The translations under genes and the position numbers were made by a program. Shown piece by piece: positions 12,866 through 21,410 of a stretch of 64,000 nt of DNA. Source of the DNA: Enterobacteriaceae bacterium RIT693 (lineage in GTDB: Bacteria > Pseudomonadota > Gammaproteobacteria > Enterobacterales > Enterobacteriaceae); the NCBI GenBank assembly GCA_009668225.1, contig WJYK01000001.1, positions 558,001-622,000 on the forward strand, given 5' to 3'. Within the stretch, counting starts at the first letter, position 1. The number at the start of each line of letters is the position of its first letter. Below the pieces are notes generated by a model, which was not told the origin of the DNA, ran no database searches, and worked only from the letters and a program-made list of their open reading frames with translations.

Positions 12866-14554
12866 TTACTCTCCAATCATCTGAGTGTTGGCGGCACCCG
12901 GCGGCACCATCGGGTAGACTTTTTCATCCGCGTCGATGCGAACGTGAATCAGGCAAGGGCCCGGGCGAGAAATCGCCTCCTGCAGCGCGGCGTGCGGATC
13001 TTCCGCCTTGTTCAGGTCACAGGTCGCGAGGCCAAAACCGCGCGCGATAGTAATGAAATCCGTCATGCCAGGATAGGTCGCGGCGAAGATATTCTGCTGG
13101 TAAAACAGCGTCTGCTGCTGGTGTACCAGCCCCAATGCCTGGTTGTTCATCAGGATGATTTTCACATCCAGATTGTTTTCAGCGGCGGTGGCCATTTCCT
13201 GGATATTCATCATCAGGCTGCCGTCGCCGGAGAAGCACAGCACCTTGCGGCCAGGCTCAGCCAGCGCCGCGCCAACCGCGGCCGGTAAGCCAAAGCCCAT
13301 GGTGCCCAGCCCGCCCGACGTCAGCCACTGGCGAGGACGATTGAGCGGATAGGCCTGAGCCACCCACATCTGGTGCTGGCCTACGTCGGTGGTGACGATA
13401 GCTTCGTCATCCACACACGCCGCTGCGGCTTTGATAAGCCCGTAAGGCATCAGCGGGTTGTCCGCGCCCGGCGTGGCAAACGGGAACTCGCGCTGCAAAT
13501 CACCCACCGTTTGCAGCCACTCGCTGCGCTGGGAAGTTTTGGTTTGCGGGATAAGCTGGCTCAGGACTTCACGCACGTCGCCGCGAATAGCCACGTTAGC
13601 CTGCTTAATTTTGCCCAGCTCGGCGCGGTCGATATCGACGTGGATAATTTTTGCATTCGGGCAAAATTCTTCGGTTTTACCAATCGCGCGGTCGTCAAAG
13701 CGAGCGCCAAGCACGATCAGCAGGTCCGCTTCGTGAAGGATAAAGTTGGTACTACGCGCCCCGTGCATCCCCAGCATTCCCAGGGAAAGCGGGTGCTGCG
13801 CGGGGATCGTGCCCAGCGCCATCAGCGTCATGGTTGTCGGCAGCCCGGCTCGCTCCGCCAGCTCACGCGCCTGCTCCGCCGCGCCTGCGCTGATGATTCC
13901 GCCGCCCAGGTAAAGCACCGGACGCTTAGCGTCGTTGATCATCGCCGCCGCACGGGCGATATCCTGATGGTCAAAAGCCGGAGCAGCCGAAGGCGCGGCC
14001 ACCGCAGGCAGTTCGGCGATGTCGATTTCAGCGGTCTGAATGTCTTTTGGAATGTCGATCCATACCGGGCCAGGGCGGCCAGACTGCGCAATGCGGAAAG
14101 CATCGGCTATCACCTGCGGCAGCTCGCTGATGCTGCGCACCAGGTAGTTATGTTTGGTGATAGGAATGGAGATGCCGTAGGTGTCCACTTCCTGGAAAGC
14201 ATCGGCGCCAATCATCGAGGTTGGTACCTGGCCGGTGATACAAACCAGCGGGATGGAGTCGAGACGCGCGTCGGCGATGGCGGTAACCAGGTTAGTCGCA
14301 CCCGGCCCGCTACAGGCAATGCAGACCGCCGGTTTGCCGCTGGTACGCGCCATGCCCTGCGCCATAAATCCCGCGCCCTGCTCGTGGCGAGCCAGTACGT
14401 GGCGAATGCGGGTGCTTTGGCTCAGGGCATTGTAGAGCGGCAGAACGGTGCCGCCTGGAATGCCGCTAACCGTGGTAATCCCGTAATGCTCCAGCATTTT
14501 TACAATCAGCTGAGCGCCGGTGATGCGTTGTGAGGGTGTGTCCGAAATTGCCAT
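12866..14554 (-). CDS. ilvB: Acetolactate synthase I catalytic subunit IlvB
   Basis: A 562-residue thiamine-diphosphate enzyme, the same length as E. coli IlvB, that condenses pyruvate to acetolactate (or with 2-oxobutyrate to acetohydroxybutyrate). The ThDP-activating Glu lies in RHEQGAGFMAQG (about residue 60). The central FAD/DHS domain has LGARFDDR and the C-terminal ThDP motif is GDGSLMMNIQE ending in NN. Expression should be controlled by attenuation at ivbL. In K-12 ilvBN lies in a different neighbourhood. Confidence 0.96.
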   Translation of the reverse strand: MAISDTPSQRITGAQLIVKMLEHYGITTVSGIPGGTVLPLYNALSQSTRIRHVLARHEQGAGFMAQGMARTSGKPAVCIACSGPGATNLVTAIADARLDSIPLVCITGQVPTSMIGADAFQEVDTYGISIPITKHNYLVRSISELPQVIADAFRIAQSGRPGPVWIDIPKDIQTAEIDIAELPAVAAPSAAPAFDHQDIARAAAMINDAKRPVLYLGGGIISAGAAEQARELAERAGLPTTMTLMALGTIPAQHPLSLGMLGMHGARSTNFILHEADLLIVLGARFDDRAIGKTEEFCPNAKIIHVDIDRAELGKIKQANVAIRGDVREVLSQLIPQTKTSQRSEWLQTVGDLQREFPFATPGADNPLMPYGLIKAAAACVDDEAIVTTDVGQHQMWVAQAYPLNRPRQWLTSGGLGTMGFGLPAAVGAALAEPGRKVLCFSGDGSLMMNIQEMATAAENNLDVKIILMNNQALGLVHQQQTLFYQQNIFAATYPGMTDFITIARGFGLATCDLNKAEDPHAALQEAISRPGPCLIHVRIDADEKVYPMVPPGAANTQMIGE

Positions 14555-14600
14555 GCTCCAGTCCTTCTAATAAGCCGGTTCGCTTCTGGGCAGGCACTTA

Positions 14601-14638
14601 AAACAAGAAACCCCGCCCGGTTTGCGCCGGCGGGGTTT
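14601..14638 (-). terminator. ilvBN attenuator (rho-independent terminator)
   Basis: A perfect 10-base stem (14608-14617 with 14629-14638), GC-rich, is followed on the minus strand by CTTGTTT. It lies between ivbL and ilvB, exactly where the valine/leucine-responsive attenuator is expected. Confidence 0.9.
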
Positions 14639-14662
14639 GGAATCGATGCGTTGATTCAGTCC

Positions 14663-14761
14663 CTACGGCGCATTGCCGACGACCACCACCACACGCACGA
14701 CGACCACCGCGGCTGGTAGCGCGGTAAGTAGTAGGGTCGAAGTTGGCAGGGAATGGGTCAT
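14663..14761 (-). CDS. ivbL: ilvBN leader peptide IvbL
   Basis: A 32-codon leader, found by translating the region upstream of ilvB. It has nine valines in two runs (four, then Arg, then five) and a stretch of leucines before them. It ends in GNAP like the E. coli peptide. Ribosome stalling at these codons when Val-tRNA or Leu-tRNA is scarce prevents the downstream terminator from forming. The terminator hairpin follows 25 bases later. Confidence 0.92.
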   Translation of the reverse strand: MTHSLPTSTLLLTALPAAVVVVRVVVVVGNAP

Positions 14762-14886
14762 GGGTTTCCTGAATCTGTGTTAAAAGTCGTCATTGATAAA
14801 ATCACACTCGCCGGTTTCGCACAACAGGATTTTTGCTGGCCGCTAAAAAACGAGCGAAATGTCACATTTTTGTTAAATGCTAAGTT
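14762..14886 (-). promoter_or_regulatory. ivbL-ilvBN promoter region
   Basis: This gap between ivbL and ybdD must hold the ilvBN promoter. On the minus strand a TGTGA half-site with a poor partner (about 14850-14868) could be the CRP site known for E. coli ilvB. No clear -35/-10 pair can be fixed by eye. Confidence 0.4.
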
Positions 14887-15084
14887 TTAGCAGCAGCGTC
14901 CGCCGCCTTTACCGCCGTAGCGCGCATCCTGACGTTCGCGGAAAAACTCTTCATAGGTCATGGGCGTTTGCTCAGGATGGGTCTGGCGTATGTGCTGCAC
15001 GTAGTTGTCGTAATCGGGTACACCAATCATCAGTTTTGCGGCCTGGCCGAGGTATTTCCCGGCTTTGGCGAGATTATCGAACAT
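14887..15084 (-). CDS. ybdD: YbdD small protein (DUF466)
   Basis: A 65-residue protein of the YbdD/YjiX family, almost identical in pattern to E. coli YbdD, with [19 protein letters not shown] and a C-terminal GGKGGGRCC. Family members are encoded next to CstA/BtsT pyruvate and peptide transporters and are thought to be small partners of them; no enzymatic role is established. CTGGAG precedes the ATG. It is separated from cstA by 72 bases that hold a long perfect hairpin. Confidence 0.93.
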   Translation of the reverse strand: MFDNLAKAGKYLGQAAKLMIGVPDYDNYVQHIRQTHPEQTPMTYEEFFRERQDARYGGKGGGRCC

Positions 15085-15103
15085 AGTGTCTCCAGTGGGC
15101 GGC

Positions 15104-15150
15104 CCCTCACCCCGGCCCTCTCCCTTCCAGGGAGAGGGCCGGGGTGAGGG
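15104..15150. repeat. Perfect 21-bp inverted repeat between cstA and ybdD
   Basis: Arms 15104-15124 and 15130-15150 are perfect reverse complements with a 5-base loop. The GC-rich CCCTC/GAGGG composition is that of small intergenic palindromic repeats widespread in enterobacterial genomes. It lies inside the predicted cstA-ybdD transcript, so it may protect upstream cstA mRNA or reduce ybdD expression. Confidence 0.85.
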
Positions 15151-15156
15151 TAAAAA

Positions 15157-17262
15157 TCAATGCACGCTTTTCGCCTGCACCACAATCTCCTGATAATTCT
15201 CAGGCATTGGCTCGTACGGCGTCTCACTCGACGTTGGTTGGTCAGACTTCAGCGCCCTGAGCGCGGTTTTCAGCGAGAACCAGCCGAGCACCACAACTAC
15301 CACCATAAAGAATATGGTCAGCCCCGCGTCCAGGCGGTTATTGAACACCAGTTGGCTAAGCTGCGACTGCGTGTACTGCGCCGGAATATTCCCGCTGTCG
15401 ATCATCGCCTGGAATTTGTTGGCGATAGCCAGGAAGCCCACTTTCGCATCCGAACTGAACGCTTTTTGCCAGCCTGCCGTTAAAGTACAAACCAGCAGCC
15501 AGGCGGTCGGCATCAGAGCAACCCACGCATAGCGCTGCTTCTTCATCTTGAACAGCACAACCGCACAGAGCATCAGCGCCATGCCCGCCAGCATCTGGTT
15601 GGCGATGCCGAACAGCGGCCACAGCGTGTTGATGCCGCCCAGCGGGTCGACCACGCCCTGATGCAGGAAGTAGCCCCATGCCAGTACGCAAAGCCCGGTT
15701 GCAAGCAGGTTGGCCGGCAGCGAGTCGGTTCTTTTCAGCCCGGGTGAAATGACTCCCAGCAGGTCTTGCAGCATAAAGCGCGCCGCGCGAGTCCCGGCAT
15801 CCACCGCCGTCAGGATGAACAGCGCTTCAAACAGAATGGCAAAGTGATACCAGAACGAGACGTCCATCAGCCCGCCCAACGCGCCGTGCAGAATGTACGC
15901 CATCCCCACGGCAAGCGTTGGTGCCCCGCCGGCGCGAGAGATAATGCTCTGCTCGCCGACTTCACTGGCGATAGTGGTCAGCGTTTCCGGGGTGATATGG
16001 AAGCCCCACCCGCTCACCACCTGCGCGGCAGAAGCCACAACGTCAGCCGTGCCTGCCGGAGCCAGTACGGCCATCGGGCTGTTCATCGCGAAGTACACGC
16101 CAGGGTCGATAACACAGGCCGCCACCAGCGCCATGATGGCGACAAAGGATTCCATCAGCATGCCGCCGTAGCCAATGAAGCAGGCCTGATTTTCATTCGC
16201 CAGCATTTTCGGCGTGGTGCCGGAAGCTATCAGCGCGTGGAAGCCAGAAACCGCCCCGCAGGCGATGGTGATAAACAGGAACGGGAACAAGTCACCGCTC
16301 CAGACCGGGCCGGTACCATCGATGAATTTTGTTAATGATGGCATCTGCAGCGTCGGGCGCATGATCAAAATACCGATCGCCAGCCCGATGATGGTGCCAA
16401 TTTTCAGGAAGGTGGACAGATAATCACGCGGCGCCAGCAGCAGCCACACCGGCAGCACTGAAGCCACAAAGCCGTAGCCCACCAGCATCCACGTCAACTG
16501 TACGCCGGTATAGTCAAAGTACGGTGCCCAGGTTTCACTCTCAGCCACCCAGCCGCCGGAGATAATGGCAAATACCAGCATCACCAGGCCAATCACCGAC
16601 ACTTCGCCAATGCGCCCCGGGCGCAAATAGCGAATATAGACGCCCATAAACAGCGCCAGCGGGATGGTAAAGGCAACGGTGTATGTCCCCCAAGGGCTAT
16701 GGGTCAGCGCCTTCACCACGATCATCGCCAGCACGGCCAGGATAATCACCATGATCATAAAGCAGGCCACTAACGCGATAACGCCCGCGGTGTTGCCCAT
16801 TTCTTCTTTAACCAATTCCCCCAGCGAGCGCCCGTTGCGGCGCGTGGAGACAAACAGCACCATAAAGTCCTGTACGGCTCCTGCCAGCACCACGCCCGCC
16901 AGCAGCCAAAGCATGCCCGGCAGATACCCCATTTGCGCAGCAAGTACCGGCCCCACCAGCGGCCCCGCCCCGGCAATAGCGGCAAAGTGGTGGCCAAACA
17001 GCACTTTTTTATCCGTTGGGACGTAATCAAGACCGTCATTGTTCCGCACGGCCGGCGTCATGCGCGTGGCATCCACCGTCAGCACGCGTTTCGCGATAAA
17101 CAAGCCGTAGTAGCGGTAGGCAATCAGGTAAATACAGACTGAGGCAATGACAATCCACAGCGCATTTATCTGCTCACCACGATTCAGAGCGATGTAGCCG
17201 AGGGCAAATGCGCCTATCAAAGCAAGCACGACCCAGACGAGGTGTTTCCCAAATCTATCCAT
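15157..17262 (-). CDS. cstA: Carbon starvation protein CstA (pyruvate/peptide transporter)
   Basis: A 701-residue inner-membrane protein, the same length as E. coli CstA, with about 16 or more hydrophobic segments. Hallmarks are YVPTDKKVLFGHHFAAIAGAGP (about 79-100), VKEEMG and the SGTTPKMLANE block. CstA takes up peptides and pyruvate during carbon starvation and is CRP-dependent in E. coli. ATG 17262 gives the family N-terminus (MDRFGKHLVW); an in-frame ATG at 17364 would add 34 unrelated residues. The closely related BtsT is less similar and longer at the N-terminus. Confidence 0.95.
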   Translation of the reverse strand: MDRFGKHLVWVVLALIGAFALGYIALNRGEQINALWIVIASVCIYLIAYRYYGLFIAKRVLTVDATRMTPAVRNNDGLDYVPTDKKVLFGHHFAAIAGAGPLVGPVLAAQMGYLPGMLWLLAGVVLAGAVQDFMVLFVSTRRNGRSLGELVKEEMGNTAGVIALVACFMIMVIILAVLAMIVVKALTHSPWGTYTVAFTIPLALFMGVYIRYLRPGRIGEVSVIGLVMLVFAIISGGWVAESETWAPYFDYTGVQLTWMLVGYGFVASVLPVWLLLAPRDYLSTFLKIGTIIGLAIGILIMRPTLQMPSLTKFIDGTGPVWSGDLFPFLFITIACGAVSGFHALIASGTTPKMLANENQACFIGYGGMLMESFVAIMALVAACVIDPGVYFAMNSPMAVLAPAGTADVVASAAQVVSGWGFHITPETLTTIASEVGEQSIISRAGGAPTLAVGMAYILHGALGGLMDVSFWYHFAILFEALFILTAVDAGTRAARFMLQDLLGVISPGLKRTDSLPANLLATGLCVLAWGYFLHQGVVDPLGGINTLWPLFGIANQMLAGMALMLCAVVLFKMKKQRYAWVALMPTAWLLVCTLTAGWQKAFSSDAKVGFLAIANKFQAMIDSGNIPAQYTQSQLSQLVFNNRLDAGLTIFFMVVVVVLGWFSLKTALRALKSDQPTSSETPYEPMPENYQEIVVQAKSVH

Positions 17263-17375
17263 CAATTTTGTCCGTTTTCTAAGTGGATACCGAGAGTTGT
17301 TACATTTTGTATCTAGCCTGGAATAGCGGTTCTCACAATCTGAAGCGGGCAAAACGCGGGGCATTTACCTCAGTT

Positions 17376-17391
17376 TGTTAATGAGATCACC
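17376..17391 (-). promoter_or_regulatory. Candidate CRP site upstream of cstA
   Basis: TGTTA-N6-TCACC matches eight of ten positions of the CRP core TGTGA-N6-TCACA. It lies about 115-130 bases before the cstA start. CRP control of cstA is established in E. coli; this exact site is inferred. Confidence 0.5.
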
Positions 17392-17530
17392 TAAATATGT
17401 ATCGCAACCGTAAAGTCGGCAGGTCAATTGTGGAATATCAGGTTGGTGAATGGTTAACGCGGGGATTGATAACCAGGGATGATTAATTAGCGGAATTAAT
17501 TGGTTTTAAATGTCAACTGAGAAAGACATT

Positions 17531-17549
17531 GATAATTGTTTTCATTTGC
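17531..17549 (+). promoter_or_regulatory. Candidate Fur box upstream of fepA
   Basis: This 19-base site matches the Fur consensus at 13 of 19 positions (GATAAT at the left, TCATT in the right half). It lies about 104 bases before the fepA start, suitable for iron repression. The rest of the 390-base gap (17263-17652) shows no gene. Confidence 0.6.
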
Positions 17550-17652
17550 AATAGCGTGTTTCCGCACTTTCAACTCCAGGCACTTTTGCCGCGTCCTTCC
17601 TCATTTGGGAAAGGAGTTTACGGGACGCAGGCGGTGACACTCAGGATAAATA

Positions 17653-19878
17653 ATGAACAATACATTATCGTACTCCCTCGCCACGTTGGTGAGTCTGGGC
17701 CTCTACGGCACTGCCTTTTCGGCGGCAGCAGAGACGGCCCCCGTAGAAAATGAAGACACGCTGGTCGTCACCGCTGCCCAGCAAACGCTGCAGGCACCCG
17801 GCGTGTCGATTATCACCTCCGAAGAATTAAAGAAGCACCCTGTCGCGCGTGACGTCTCTGAAATCATTCGTACCATGCCAGGGGTTAACCTTACCGGCAA
17901 CTCTACCAGCGGGCAGCGCGGCAACGGCCGCCAGATTGATATTCGCGGCATGGGGCCAGAAAACACGCTGATCCTGATTGACGGTAAACCGGTCACCAGC
18001 CGTAATTCCGTCCGCCTTGGCTGGCGCGGCGAGCGTGATACCCGAGGCGATGCCTCGTGGATTCCGCCTGAAATGATCGAGCGTATTGAAGTCCTGCGTG
18101 GCCCGGCGGCGGCTCGCTACGGTAACGGCGCGGCGGGCGGCGTGGTGAACATTATTACCAAACGCAGCAGCAACGAGTTCCACGGCAGCTGGAATACCTA
18201 TTTCAACGCGCCGGAACACAAAGACGAAGGCTCGACAAAACGCACCAACTTCAGCCTGACGGGGCCGCTGGGGGATGACGTCAGCTTCCGGCTTTACGGC
18301 AACCTGGACAAAACGCAGGCGGATGCCTGGGACATCAACCAGGGACATCAGTCGCTGCGCACCGGATCCTACGCCAGCACGCTTCCTGCCGGCCGCGAAG
18401 GGGTTATCCATAAAGACCTGAACGGGCTAATCCGCTGGGAGTTTGCACCGATGCAGGCGCTGGAGTTTGAAACAGGCTACAGCCGCCAGGGCAACCTCTA
18501 CTCGGGTGATACACAAAACACCAACAGCAACCAGTTGGTGAAGGATAACTACGGCAAAGAGACTAACCGCCTCTACCGCCAGAACTATGCCGTCACCTGG
18601 ACCGGCGGCTGGGATAACGGCGTCACCACCAACTCCTGGGTGCAGTACGAACACACCCGCAACTCGCGCATGAACGAAGGCCTGGCGGGCGGCACGGAAG
18701 GGATCTTCGCCAATAATCAGTTCTCGGATATCGACCTTAGCGATGTGCTGCTGCACAGCGAAGCGAGCATTCCGTTTGACCTGCTGGTGAACCAAAACCT
18801 CACCCTCGGCAGCGAATGGAATCAGCAACGCATGAAGGATGGTTCGTCGAACAGCCAGTCATTGAGCGAAGGCGGTGCGATTCCGGGTATGTCGTCCACC
18901 ATCCGCAGCCCTTATTCGAAAGCAGAAATCTTCTCCCTGTTCGCCGAGAACAACATGGAGATAACCAGCAGCACTATGCTGACGCCGGGTCTGCGCTTCG
19001 ATCATCACTCCATCGTGGGGAATAACTGGAGCCCGTCGCTGAACCTTAGCCAGGAGCTGGTGGAAGACCTGACGCTGAAGCTCGGTATTGCCCGCGCCTA
19101 CAAGGCGCCAAGCCTGTATCAGACTAACCCGAACTACATTCTCTATAGCCGTGGCCAGGGCTGTGCCGCGAGCGCAGGGGCCTGTTACCTGATGGGCAAC
19201 GAGGATTTGAAAGCCGAAACCAGCGTCAACAAAGAGATTGGGCTGGAGTTCAAGCGCGACGGCTATCAGGCCGGGATCACCTGGTTTAGAAACGACTACC
19301 GCAACAAGATCGAATCCGGTTATTCGCCTGTTGCCTCTAACAGCAAGAAAACCGATATCTATCAGTGGGGCAACGTGCCAAAAGCGGTTGTGGAAGGGCT
19401 GGAAGGCACCATTAATCTGCCGCTGACGGACACCGTAAGCTGGAACAACAACCTGACTTATATGCTGCAAAGCAAAAATAAGGAAACCGGCGATCGCCTG
19501 TCGATCATCCCGGAATACACCCTTAACTCGACGCTGAGCTGGCAGGTTCATCAGGATGTTTCGCTGCAAAGCACCCTGACCTGGTACGGCAAGCAGGCTC
19601 CGAAGAAGTACAACTACAAGGGCGAACCGGTTACCGGCAGCGACACCAACGAGGTCAGCCCTTATAGCATCATTGGCATGAGCGCGACCTGGGACGCGAC
19701 CAAAAACGTCAGCTTAACCGCCGGCATTGATAACCTGCTGGATAAGCGCCACTGGCGCGCGGGTAACGCCCAGACCACCGGGAATGCCACCACCAACGCT
19801 TATATGTATGGCGCGGGTGCCGAGACCTACAACGAGTCTGGCCGCACGTATTACATGAGCGTCAATACGCACTTCTAA
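17653..19878 (+). CDS. fepA: Ferric enterobactin outer-membrane receptor FepA
   Basis: A 741-residue TonB-dependent receptor very similar to E. coli FepA (746). It has a signal peptide (about 1-26), a TonB box DTLVVTA at 35-41, and a plug domain with NLTGNSTSGQRGNGRQIDIRG and GKPVTSRNSVR-type segments. The beta-barrel ends in YYMSVNTHF with the terminal Phe needed for insertion. It takes ferric catecholate siderophores across the outer membrane. AGGA lies before the ATG. Unlike in E. coli, no entD, fes, ent or fep genes flank it: cstA is divergent on one side and gdhA follows. Confidence 0.93.
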   Translation: MNNTLSYSLATLVSLGLYGTAFSAAAETAPVENEDTLVVTAAQQTLQAPGVSIITSEELKKHPVARDVSEIIRTMPGVNLTGNSTSGQRGNGRQIDIRGMGPENTLILIDGKPVTSRNSVRLGWRGERDTRGDASWIPPEMIERIEVLRGPAAARYGNGAAGGVVNIITKRSSNEFHGSWNTYFNAPEHKDEGSTKRTNFSLTGPLGDDVSFRLYGNLDKTQADAWDINQGHQSLRTGSYASTLPAGREGVIHKDLNGLIRWEFAPMQALEFETGYSRQGNLYSGDTQNTNSNQLVKDNYGKETNRLYRQNYAVTWTGGWDNGVTTNSWVQYEHTRNSRMNEGLAGGTEGIFANNQFSDIDLSDVLLHSEASIPFDLLVNQNLTLGSEWNQQRMKDGSSNSQSLSEGGAIPGMSSTIRSPYSKAEIFSLFAENNMEITSSTMLTPGLRFDHHSIVGNNWSPSLNLSQELVEDLTLKLGIARAYKAPSLYQTNPNYILYSRGQGCAASAGACYLMGNEDLKAETSVNKEIGLEFKRDGYQAGITWFRNDYRNKIESGYSPVASNSKKTDIYQWGNVPKAVVEGLEGTINLPLTDTVSWNNNLTYMLQSKNKETGDRLSIIPEYTLNSTLSWQVHQDVSLQSTLTWYGKQAPKKYNYKGEPVTGSDTNEVSPYSIIGMSATWDATKNVSLTAGIDNLLDKRHWRAGNAQTTGNATTNAYMYGAGAETYNESGRTYYMSVNTHF

Positions 19879-19888
19879 ACCCTCTCCG

Positions 19889-19920
19889 GGAGGCTAATTA
19901 GCCTCCCCCTCTTTCTTCAC
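19889..19920 (+). terminator. Terminator after fepA
   Basis: An 8-base perfect stem (19889-19896 with 19899-19906), a 2-base loop and a pyrimidine-rich CCCTCTTTC tail follow ten bases after the fepA stop. Confidence 0.65.
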
Positions 19921-19940
19921 CTTACTGGTGAAAAAATCGC

Positions 19941-19971
19941 TTGATGCCCGTTCATAAGAAAATGTTATAGT
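19941..19971 (+). promoter_or_regulatory. Possible gdhA promoter
   Basis: A TATAGT at 19966-19971 is a good -10 element; TTGATG at 19941-19946 would be a -35 with a long 19-base spacer. The placement is tentative. Confidence 0.4.
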
Positions 19972-20028
19972 CGAAAAAACCATACAAAAAACGCACACAA
20001 CACGACCTTCAACAAGGAGTTACCTCTG

Positions 20029-21372
20029 ATGGCTCAAGCACACTCTCTCGAAGACTTTTTAACCTCAGTACAGTCACGCGACCCGCATCAGGTTGAATTC
20101 GCTCAGGCGGTTCGCGAAGTTATGAGCACGCTGTGGCCGTTTCTTGAGAACAATCCGCAGTACCGCCAGCAGGCGCTGCTGGAACGCCTGGTTGAACCCG
20201 AACGCGTGATCCAGTTTCGCGTAGCCTGGGTGGATGACAACAATCAGGTGCAGGTTAACCGGGCATGGCGCGTGCAGTTCAGCTCGGCGATTGGCCCGTT
20301 CAAGGGCGGGATGCGCTTCCACCCTTCCGTTAACCTGTCGATCCTGAAGTTTCTCGGCTTTGAACAGACCTTTAAAAATGCCCTCACCACGCTGCCGATG
20401 GGCGGTGGCAAAGGCGGCAGCGACTTTAACCCTAAAGGCAAAAGCGAAGGCGAAATCATGCGTTTTTGCCAGGCGCTGATGCTTGAGCTGTACCGCCATC
20501 TGGGCCCGGACACCGACGTTCCTGCGGGCGATATCGGCGTTGGCGGCCGCGAAGTCGGCTACATGGCGGGGATGATGAAAAAGCTCTCCAACAACACCGC
20601 CTGCGTGTTCACGGGCAAAGGGCTGTCGTTCGGCGGTAGCTTGATCCGCCCTGAAGCGACCGGCTACGGGCTGATTTACTTCACCGATGCCATGCTACAG
20701 CGCCACGGCCTGGGCTTCGAAGGCATGCGCGTGGCGGTTTCCGGCTCCGGCAACGTGGCCCAGTATGCGATTGAAAAAGCCATGTCGCTCGGCGCACGCG
20801 TGGTCACCGCCTCCGACTCCAACGGCACCGTGGTCGACGAAGCAGGCTTTAGCGCAGAAAAACTGGCACGCCTGTGCGAAATCAAAGCCAGCCGCGACGG
20901 CCGCGTAGCAGATTATGCCCGCGAATTTGGCCTCACTTACCTGGAAGGCCAGCAGCCGTGGAGCGTGCCGGTTGATATTGCTCTGCCGTGCGCAACTCAA
21001 AACGAGCTGGACGTCGACGCGGCACAAACGCTCATCGCCAACGGCGTGAAGGCCGTAGCCGAAGGGGCAAATATGCCGACAACGATCGCCGCTACGGATT
21101 TGTTTGTGGAAGCCGGCGTGCTGTTTGCGCCGGGCAAAGCGGCAAACGCGGGCGGCGTGGCAACCTCAGGGCTGGAGATGGCACAGAACGCCGCTCGCCT
21201 GAGCTGGAAGGCTGAAAAAGTGGATATTCGCCTGCACCACATCATGCTTGATATTCACCAGGCCTGCGTGGAGTACGGCGGAGAAGGGAAACAAACGCAG
21301 TATGTGCGCGGCGCAAACATCGCCGGGTTCGTCAAAGTTGCGGACGCGATGCTGGCTCAGGGCGTGCTGTAA
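20029..21372 (+). CDS. gdhA: NADP-specific glutamate dehydrogenase GdhA
   Basis: A 447-residue hexameric enzyme, the same length as E. coli GdhA, that makes glutamate from 2-oxoglutarate, ammonia and NADPH. The substrate lysine motif PMGGGKGGSDF is at about 124-134 and PAGDIGVGGREVGYM at about 165-179; the nucleotide-binding GSGNVAQYA loop is near 240. AAGGAG precedes the ATG. It is a single-gene unit between fepA and a convergent acetyltransferase gene, with hairpins on both sides. Confidence 0.96.
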   Translation: MAQAHSLEDFLTSVQSRDPHQVEFAQAVREVMSTLWPFLENNPQYRQQALLERLVEPERVIQFRVAWVDDNNQVQVNRAWRVQFSSAIGPFKGGMRFHPSVNLSILKFLGFEQTFKNALTTLPMGGGKGGSDFNPKGKSEGEIMRFCQALMLELYRHLGPDTDVPAGDIGVGGREVGYMAGMMKKLSNNTACVFTGKGLSFGGSLIRPEATGYGLIYFTDAMLQRHGLGFEGMRVAVSGSGNVAQYAIEKAMSLGARVVTASDSNGTVVDEAGFSAEKLARLCEIKASRDGRVADYAREFGLTYLEGQQPWSVPVDIALPCATQNELDVDAAQTLIANGVKAVAEGANMPTTIAATDLFVEAGVLFAPGKAANAGGVATSGLEMAQNAARLSWKAEKVDIRLHHIMLDIHQACVEYGGEGKQTQYVRGANIAGFVKVADAMLAQGVL

Positions 21373-21379
21373 CTTACGC

Positions 21380-21407
21380 GGTGAGGGCCTTCGCCCTCAC
21401 CCATTTT
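21380..21407. terminator. Bidirectional terminator between gdhA and the GNAT gene
   Basis: A perfect 9-base stem (21380-21388 with 21393-21401) with a CTTC loop and CATTTTC afterwards. The convergent genes stop at 21372 and 21411, so both may use it. Confidence 0.75.
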
Positions 21408-21410
21408 CAT

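Noticed and set aside
17262-17364. Longer start for cstA at 17364
   Set aside because: The extra 34 residues are polar and not found in CstA; the ATG at 17262 gives the exact family length.
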